Assembly: GCA_000697335.1 (NCBI GenBank)
Contig: JNEM01013803.1
Coordinates: 1-28,597 of the forward strand
Reading direction: 5' to 3'
DNA length: 28,597 bases
Source of the DNA: Conidiobolus incongruus B7586
Lineage: Eukaryota > Entomophthoromycota > Entomophthoromycetes > Entomophthorales > Conidiobolaceae
Each line of letters starts with the position of its first letter. Position 1 is the first letter of the stretch. Under the pieces are notes generated by a model that saw nothing but the letters and a program-made list of their open reading frames with translations, did no database searches and was not told the DNA's origin. Below, piece after piece: positions 22,284 to 28,597 of the stretch. Both the position numbers and the translations under genes were made by a program.

Positions 22284-23271
22284 ATGAATCAATTTACACC
22301 AACACTAGCGAGTAACACACCTAATAGCAATAAGCCTCAACACCCTATTGATACCAATTTTCAAAAATTAAATTTGAGGTCGGCTAATAGAAAAAGGTAA
22401 CAAAAAATGGATATATTAGAAGTAATTTATTAATTTTTACTTAGAAAATCTTCTTTGGCAAATATTACTCAGGTTCAGAATAATTTAAAGTAAATCAAAT
22501 AATATTTAAGTTTACTTTAGGATATTAATATTCTATGATTTAGGAAGTCTCATTTACCTTCAATTAATGAAAATCAACAACAATACCTTCGTCCACAATT
22601 ACCTTCTCATCAACAGCAACAAGCTAACGTTTATACACCAGGATTCTTTCCTGTAAATTATTATTTAGTTGAATATACCAATCACTAACTTTAAATCTTT
22701 AGTCTTCCTTACCTCATACTGGCCTTAGAGAATTATTTTCTGAAATAGGTATGAATAATATCACAAGAAAATTAGTATACATATTGATTAACATATATTA
22801 GGATTACCTAATGTCAATGAAAATACCCAATCCAAGTTGGGATTCCCTATTTTTACCAAGCAGTTCATTGAGCATCATTCCACAGAAGAGCAAAAACTCA
22901 ACAAATTGAGTGCAACTATCGAGCATCAAAAGAACCAATTGAGTACTTTGCGTAACCAATCTGTCCAAGCATTCCAGCAAATTCAAGTATGTGAAAAACG
23001 CTGCAAGGAACTCCAGGCTAATAATGCCCAATTGATTAACTATTTACAAAATGCAAGAAAAGAATTTTTGCCACTTTTGATTCAACTGGAACAGGCTTTG
23101 GGTACCAATCCCTTGCCTAAACTCGATTTTAGGACAACTGATGAATTAAATAAATACCTTCTCACCCTCGGTAAGAAGATTTGGGAATCACCTGAAGTGG
23201 CTGATCCCAATACATCCAACCCTCCCGCTCCATCTGCTAATGCACCAACTTCTACAGATAAGAAGGTTTAA
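22284..23271 (+). CDS. Unassigned coiled-coil protein, 260 aa
   Basis: I do not recognise a family. Five exons are inferred from clean GT–AG borders that keep phase: 22284–22396, 22445–22489, 22544–22652, 22703–22748 and 22802–23271. Introns are 48–54 bp. Residues 1–90 are Asn/Gln/Pro-rich and probably disordered (TLASNTPNSNKPQHP, then SHQQQQANVYTPGFFP). A short conserved-looking helix follows (GLRELFSEIGL, 96–106). Residues about 124–205 form a long charged/Gln-rich coiled coil (QKLNKLSATIEHQKNQLSTL, CEKRCKELQANNAQLINYL). Next comes a compact LDFRTTDELNKYLLTLGKKIW segment in two parts and a Pro/Ser/Thr tail ending DKKV. The arrangement suggests a scaffold or complex subunit (cytoskeleton, kinetochore and transcription are all possible), but this is only inference. 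The intron pattern makes the gene real with good confidence. Confidence 0.75.
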
Positions 23272-24010
23272 TTTTTTGTTGACATATAACAGTCATCTAT
23301 AAATTTTGGTATCAATTTTGTCATCTTAATAGACTTTATATTATTATGTTTCAAGATATTTTCCTGTACTATGTTATTTTATTATATTTTTTACAATTGA
23401 CAATAGCTATGTTGTGAACTATTTGCCAACTTTGCAACTGACGACTATTCTGTCATTGATATTCTCAGCATTTTTACTGAACCATTGATCATTTCCAAAT
23501 ACTTTACTAGTTTTATAAATATACTACATCTTTTAATGACACAGTATAATGGATTATTGTTGACTGCTTTACAACCAATGCAACTATTAATCATGAAATT
23601 TTAATCAAATTCAATTAAATATATAAAATAAAATAATTTTGAAAAAAAAGATTATAATATCACATTCATAGAATGGATATTAAATATATATATATATATA
23701 TATATATTGAATAATTAACTCTTAATATTAACAAATTTCCTGGTCATTTATTGAAATAGAAACTCAAAATTAATCAAATTAATTTGAAAATTTGCAGCAA
23801 AGGATAATTTCAAAACAGGATTGTTAAGAAGAGTGATAGTAACATATTCATTATCAAAGCTATATAAGAAAATTAATCAGTCCATCAAGAATCTATAAAG
23901 TATACAAATAAATCAACCAATTAATTCTCAAAACCAAAACAATTCTAGTAATTTAAATTTAATTTTACAGAATTTCAATTACAGGTTTGAAACTCTAAAA
24001 ATTTATAGTA
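23272..24010. other. Spacer with (TA)n microsatellite
   Basis: The 3' flank of the coiled-coil gene. Slightly richer composition runs to about 23600, perhaps 3' UTR. A TA dinucleotide run of about 26 bp lies at 23683–23708. No gene is seen. Confidence 0.5.
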
Positions 24011-24116
24011 TTACCTTGAATTTGAAATAATGGGAAATTTTTTAATTTCTGATTTTTCAAATATATTATTAGTTTGAAATAAATAAATATATACAAAGTT
24101 AATAGGAAATTATATA

Positions 24117-24153
<37 letters not shown>

Positions 24154-24613
24154 TTTTTTTGATTGAAAAATTAACTTTTTAAAATTGGTTGTTTAATTTA
24201 ATCATGCTTAACCCAAATAGTAATTATCAAAAGTTTTTTATTTTGGTATCAGTAAAACTTAACCATAAACCCTCTAAAATTATTTAAAATTTACAAGTAG
24301 CTTTTGGTAATAAAATATTATCTAAATTAACAATTTATTACTAGGTAAATTACTTTAAAGCTAAAAGAAAAACTATTCAAAACCTGTTAAAATCTAAAAA
24401 ACCAACTTTAACTGTTACTCTTTCAATCGTAAATAAAGTGAAAAAATATATTGAAAAACACCTTTTTATTTCAGCTAGAGAATTATCTAAGCACTTTAAT
24501 ATTAGTTTTACAAGTATTTTATATTTTTAAAAATTTATTTTTATATATCATATATTCAAATGTTTATTTATTTTTAATTGTAAAAAATTCCTATTATTAA
24601 AAATACAGAGTAA
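24011..24613 (+). mobile_element. Tc1/mariner-type DNA transposon, internally deleted copy (copy B)
   Basis: The element is 603 bp, flanked by TA (24009–24010, 24614–24615), with imperfect terminal inverted repeats starting TTACCTTGAATTTGAAATAA and, from the right, TTACTCTGTATTTTTAATAA. It is collinear (inverted) with copy A at both ends but lacks about 700 bp between roughly 24525 and 24535. A decayed transposase start is readable from ATG 24204 in one frame: MLNPNSNYQKFFILVSVKLN, then after TAA 24285 and TAG 24342 a segment with KAKRKTIQNLL, KSKKPTLTVTL, and ISARELSKHFNISFTSIL to TAA 24528. The KKPTLT linker followed by a second helix-turn-helix is the layout of the paired DNA-binding region of Tc1-type transposases. 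Both stops are one C-to-T change from Gln codons. It cannot encode a transposase. Confidence 0.85.
24122..24151. repeat. (AT)n microsatellite inside transposon copy B
   Basis: A run of about 14 AT units lies between the terminal repeat and the transposase remnant. The same place in copy A (about 12936–12950) has a shorter run, so the tract has changed length since the copies separated. Confidence 0.9.
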
Positions 24614-24615
24614 TA

Positions 24616-25533
24616 TTTAGTAAATTTTCAAATGTGTTACTTAAATATAGATATCAAATTTAGTAAAAAGATTATTTTTATATTTGTTATGATTCTTGAT
24701 TTTAAAAACCAATTAATAGTAATAATAATTATTCATTATTATAGGGTCAAATATATTGTGTAATAATTATATATATTGATTTCATTATTGTGTAATTGAT
24801 ATCAAGTAGTATATTAGATTAGATATTAATAAGACTATAAATCAAGTCACAATACTATTATAGTTTAGATGAATACATCCAGCAATAATATTTTTTATAA
24901 TTTAAAATAAAATAGACAATTTAAACTGAACTGCTCAAAAGTTGAAAATTATTGTGTGCTAGACAATATCCTAAAAATACTCATAGTTTATTAGTTTGTG
25001 TTCTTGAATTTACATATTGTTCTTAAAAGTAGCTATTAGATTTATTCAATCAATAGATATTAACTAATGCTTCTATTTATCAAAATTTTGCAAACAGAAT
25101 TATATATTAATGTTACATGGGCTTAATATTGTTTGATAAAGATGATAGTCAACACAGCATTTTAATAATAAACATATTGATTCAAATGTAATGCTTATTA
25201 GCTAATAATAATAAATTTATTAGTATTTTACATATAAAAACAACAATTATATATCTCCACATTCACAAATTCAGGGTTATTGTAATACATTAAAATCCTA
25301 TGATATCTTTTTATTATTTATATCAAATTTTGATAAGTTGAGGAAATGGATAAAATTGCAAATATTGGTAAGATGTTATAGTTCTAAAGGTATCATATAG
25401 TTCACCTCCTAAAAATACCCTATCAACTGAATTTTTGCTAATTATAATAGCGACAGAGTTTAGATTAGTAAACTATTCTCTAAACTGAGCATCTTTTAAT
25501 ATATTTATATAGCTTTATAATCGGCTGATTAAC
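24616..25533. other. AT-rich spacer upstream of the POT pseudogene
   Basis: No coding sequence is supported. The pseudogene's former promoter would lie in the last few hundred bases. No specific site is seen. Confidence 0.5.
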
Positions 25534-27174
25534 ATGCCAGATACCAAGTATGTGGTCATCTTAATAGAGGATAATTTCAAGAAATTCTAAGATTCCAATC
25601 CCCTTGAAGACGATGTTGAAGTCAAGGGAATCGCTGGGAGCATGACCTTAACCGCCTATTTCATCGTTACATGTGAAATGTCCGGACGTTTTGCCTTTGC
25701 TGGTCTCGCCCTTTTATTCTCCAGATAGACACAAGGATTCTTAAGCATGGATACCTCTCAATCCTCCGCCATCATTAGTAGTTTCACCTTTCTCTGCTAC
25801 TTCACTCCCATCATCTCTACCACTATTGCCGATGTATGGTTAGGCAAATATAAAACCATCTTGTTTTGCTTCATTTGGTATATGGTTGGTTTGATTATTT
25901 TGGTCACCTCCGCAATTAGTTTAGATTTCCAAAACTCTGAAAATAATTCCGGCTGGTACATGATCAGATTCTGCCTCGCATTATATGTTTTTATTTCTTT
26001 CGGAACTGGTGGTATCAAGACCAATATTGCCACTTATCTTGATGAACAAATCTCTGAGGAGAATCAACCCACAAGTAAACCTAATGCTGTCGTTGATTAC
26101 AACCTTAATATAGAAAGAGCTTTCCAATTCATTTACTGGGGCGTTGATATCGGATCCACAGCTGGTATCCTTATCCTCTCTTTACGATGCAGAGTTCATC
26201 TTCCAGTCATTTGCAGTACCTACTATTGTATATTTATTAGCCATTGTATTCCTCGTCATAGGTCATAGGCTTTATATCAATAAGCCCATTCAAGGCAATC
26301 CAATGTTTATGACTGAAATGTATTTGGACGGGTATCAAAAATAGCAAACAAGTGCCCAATGATGGCCACTTTTTGGACGGTACCAAGGGCAAGTCGGACC
26401 TTTGGGACGATAAATTCATTGCAGATTTAAAGCGCACTCTCGAAGGATGCAAAATATTCCCATTCTACATCATTTATCTTGCATTGTGCAACATTTTTAA
26501 CAACTTCATTAGTGTCGGACTTTTAGTATGGAACGCCCTCAATAATTGGGTCCCCAACTGCTCAATATTGTGTCTAACATCATTATTGTCATCATGATCT
26601 CTATTTGCGACAAGTTCCTGTATCCCACTCTACATCGCTATGGCTTCAAGATGGCCCGTATTGACTGTATTGTCCTCAGATTTTTCTTTTATCTTATTTC
26701 CTTCTGCTACTTCATAGCAGTTCAGCACTATGCTTACCCAACTAAACCCTAGTTCAACTTTGTCGATGTTCCCAAATATGTCAAAGAGCCCACCAACCAA
26801 ATTTCCATCTGGTGGCAATTACCTGTTTACATCCTAATTCCCTTCCCTGAAACTTTCGCTGCAATTTCCGGTAACGAATTCGCTTTCAAGTACGCCGCCC
26901 CGAACTCAAATTCATCATGTACTCGTTTTTCCTATTCATAAACTGTCTAGACAACTTGGTCTGTATGATCCTTTCCATCTGGTCTAAGCATCCCAACTTC
27001 GTCTGGCTTTTCAGTATTGAATACGTCTTAATGACCATTGCCACAGCCTTATGTTGGCAATTCTTCAGAAATATTGATCAAGTAACCGAGGAAAAGTACA
27101 AAACTGAAAAAACAATAATCATATTATTAACCAAAAATTACCAAAATAAATTTCTAAAGAATATCAAAAAATAA
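25534..27174 (+). pseudogene. POT (PTR2-type) peptide transporter pseudogene
   Basis: POT family members are proton-coupled di/tripeptide transporters with 12 membrane helices. From ATG 25534 the frame shows the family order: ITAYFIVTCEMSGRFAF-like helix 1, ADVWLGKYKTILF after helix 2, FISFGTGGIKTNIATY (family GxGGIKPxxxxx), FQFIYWGVDIGS, later VGLLVWNALNNW, QISIWWQLPVYIL, EFAFKYAAP, and SIWSKHPNFVWLFSIEY. It is broken by stops (TAA 25588, TAG 25726, TAG 26342, TAG 26750) and at least four frame changes (near 26185, 26345, 26550 and 26900). One frame change corresponds to CCT-G becoming CC-G at the AAPEL motif when compared with the neighbouring paralogue. Base composition is still gene-like (about 42% G+C by eye), which suggests fairly recent loss. 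No intron is evident. The 3' limit is approximate. Confidence 0.9.
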
Positions 27175-28215
27175 CCAATTTTGAATTTGATATTATTTTA
27201 TTATTATCAATCTGATCTAAACAATGTCAAGTAATTTTGAAAAAATTATCATACATCCTAATCTATCACTGGACTAGATGATTTTAAGTGTTTTTGTCAT
27301 AGACTAATTTATCTCTCAAGGTTTCCACATAGATTTCTTCAACCAAAATACATTTTAATCAGCTATTGCTATATTTCCAAGAAATATTATTTAATATTTA
27401 TATTTAAATTATATAAATAAAACATTATTCCAGCATTTTAATAAAATATCAATTCCAATATTATTTTAAGTATTATTACTATCAATAAAACTGTTAGATA
27501 TGATCAATACATCATTGTTAATTCAAAAGAAAATTCACTATCAAAAATTATAGTGATGTAAATTGAATTTAAAAATTAATATAAATAAAATAAATAATAC
27601 AAGAATAAGATTAACATTTTATTAGATATCTTTTTAAGCATAATTTTTAAAACCCAATGTTGAGATCTATATATTAGAAATGTGTGGCATTCACGAAGCC
27701 ATAAATTGAATTTAATTTTTAATATATTTTCAATCCAATTTAATTCAACAATTATGATCAAAGAATCCAGTTAATCAATCAACTGAAATCATCGGGCAAT
27801 TTGCAAGATTAGGCTATTTACAAATATTAAAAATGCATTTCATGAAATATAAAACATTTAAAAAATAAGTAAATTATTTATCAAATATAATTGATATTTT
27901 AACCTAATATAAACGATAAGGTAACTTTATCATATCCAAATAAATCACTTTAGCTGATTTTAATAATTTCGATCCAAGTTACACGAATTAAAGAATTAGT
28001 GGATTTGTGAATTTTTTTTGTAAGAACAGGAATTATTAATATAGAAAATAATATTAAAAATAGATAAAACAAATTTAGGTGGATGATTAAGTCAATTGTT
28101 AATAAAGTATACCAAAAATTTAACGATGATTTTTATTGAATTGGAATGATTTTGGCATTTATTGTTATAATATTAAATAAAAAATAGGTTAGAAGGTTAG
28201 ATATTAATTATGAAA
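27175..28215. other. AT-rich spacer between convergent POT copies
   Basis: This lies between the 3' ends of the plus-strand pseudogene and the minus-strand POT gene. It holds their 3' flanks. Nothing else is supported. Confidence 0.5.
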
Positions 28216-28597
28216 TTATTCATCGTCCAAATTTCTGTACATAATGAAGAAAATGAAGGTGAGGACACCCAAGGCAGCACATTCAGCTCCAAATAAGATT
28301 ACAAAGTTGGGGTGACTAGACCAAATGGCGAAGATCATACCCACAAGATTACCGAAGCAGGTCATACTGAGGTAGAGGGCCATGACCAAAGATTTGAGTT
28401 CAGGAGCGGCGTACTTGTAAGCGAATTCCAGACCAGTGGCAGAGGCGAAGATTTCGGCAATAGCGACGAGGATGTAAACAGGGATTTGCCACCAGACAGA
28501 GATGTGGTTCTTGGGATATTCAATGGCACCTGGGGGTTTGTTCAAGTTGCTGTAGTGAGGACCGGTGGAGTACACAAAGTGTTCCAAAACGGTGGCA
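28216..28597 (-). CDS. POT (PTR2-type) peptide transporter, C-terminal part; 5' end outside window
   Basis: The open frame continues to the window edge, so only about 126 C-terminal residues are seen. They begin ATVLEHFVYSTGPHY and end with the stop after YRNLDDE. The segment carries the family's late signature: HISVWWQIPVYILVAIAEIF, then SATGLEFAYKYAAPELKSLV. These precede two further membrane helices (LVMALYLSMTCFGNLVGMIF and FVILFGAECAALGVLTFIFF) and a short cytosolic tail. It is a proton-coupled peptide importer of the plasma membrane by family. It matches the broken copy at 25534–27174 closely in the WWQ…PVYIL, EFA.KYAAP and WS.HPNFV motifs. The two lie tail to tail, so a local inverted duplication followed by loss of one copy is likely. 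No break is visible in the part present. Confidence 0.92.
   Translation of the reverse strand, partial: ATVLEHFVYSTGPHYSNLNKPPGAIEYPKNHISVWWQIPVYILVAIAEIFASATGLEFAYKYAAPELKSLVMALYLSMTCFGNLVGMIFAIWSSHPNFVILFGAECAALGVLTFIFFIMYRNLDDE

Noticed and set aside
23683-23708. TA run as a transposon insertion scar
   Set aside because: It is a simple microsatellite without adjoining terminal repeats.
1-28597. CRISPR array, operon or bacterial-type system
   Set aside because: No regularly spaced repeats. The introns and gene families are clearly eukaryotic.

Overview
The window looks like nuclear DNA of a very AT-rich fungus, probably an early-diverging (zygomycete-type) lineage. The genes are split by many short GT–AG introns, mostly 47–63 bp. 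Spacer DNA is roughly 80% A+T by eye, while exons are near 40% G+C. The gene set is fungal: a Pmc1/PMCA-type calcium pump, TFIIE-alpha, exosome Rrp4, a secreted lysozyme-like protein and POT peptide transporters. No species can be named from sequence alone.

Layout from left to right. 1–2770 is AT-rich spacer. 2771–6087 (minus) is a five-exon P-type Ca2+-ATPase of 1031 aa. 7939–8397 (minus) is a small protein with a CsbD-like C-terminus. 8400–11758 is spacer with one faint bZIP-like remnant near 9.8–9.95 kb. 11759–13063 is a decayed full-length Tc1/mariner-type element flanked by TA. 13221–15770 (plus) is an Argonaute pseudogene traceable from the N domain to the C-terminus. 16094–17663 (plus) is TFIIE-alpha in eight exons. 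18269–18629 is a GC-rich island that may be an unassigned or broken small gene. 19248–19955 (minus) is a secreted lysozyme-like protein. 20434–21676 (plus) is RRP4 in seven exons. 22284–23271 (plus) is an unassigned coiled-coil protein in five exons. 24011–24613 is a second, internally deleted copy of the Tc1/mariner element in the opposite orientation. 25534–27174 (plus) is a POT peptide-transporter pseudogene. 28216–28597 (minus) is the C-terminal part of an apparently intact POT transporter that runs off the window.

The working genes are ordinary housekeeping or transport genes and do not form a single system. What stands out is decay. There is a dead Argonaute beside a dead transposon, a dead transporter tail to tail with its live paralogue, and two transposon copies whose differences run almost entirely from G/C to A/T. 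Loss of one Argonaute copy together with C-to-T-type erosion of repeats is the most interesting theme here, but nothing in the window proves a causal link.
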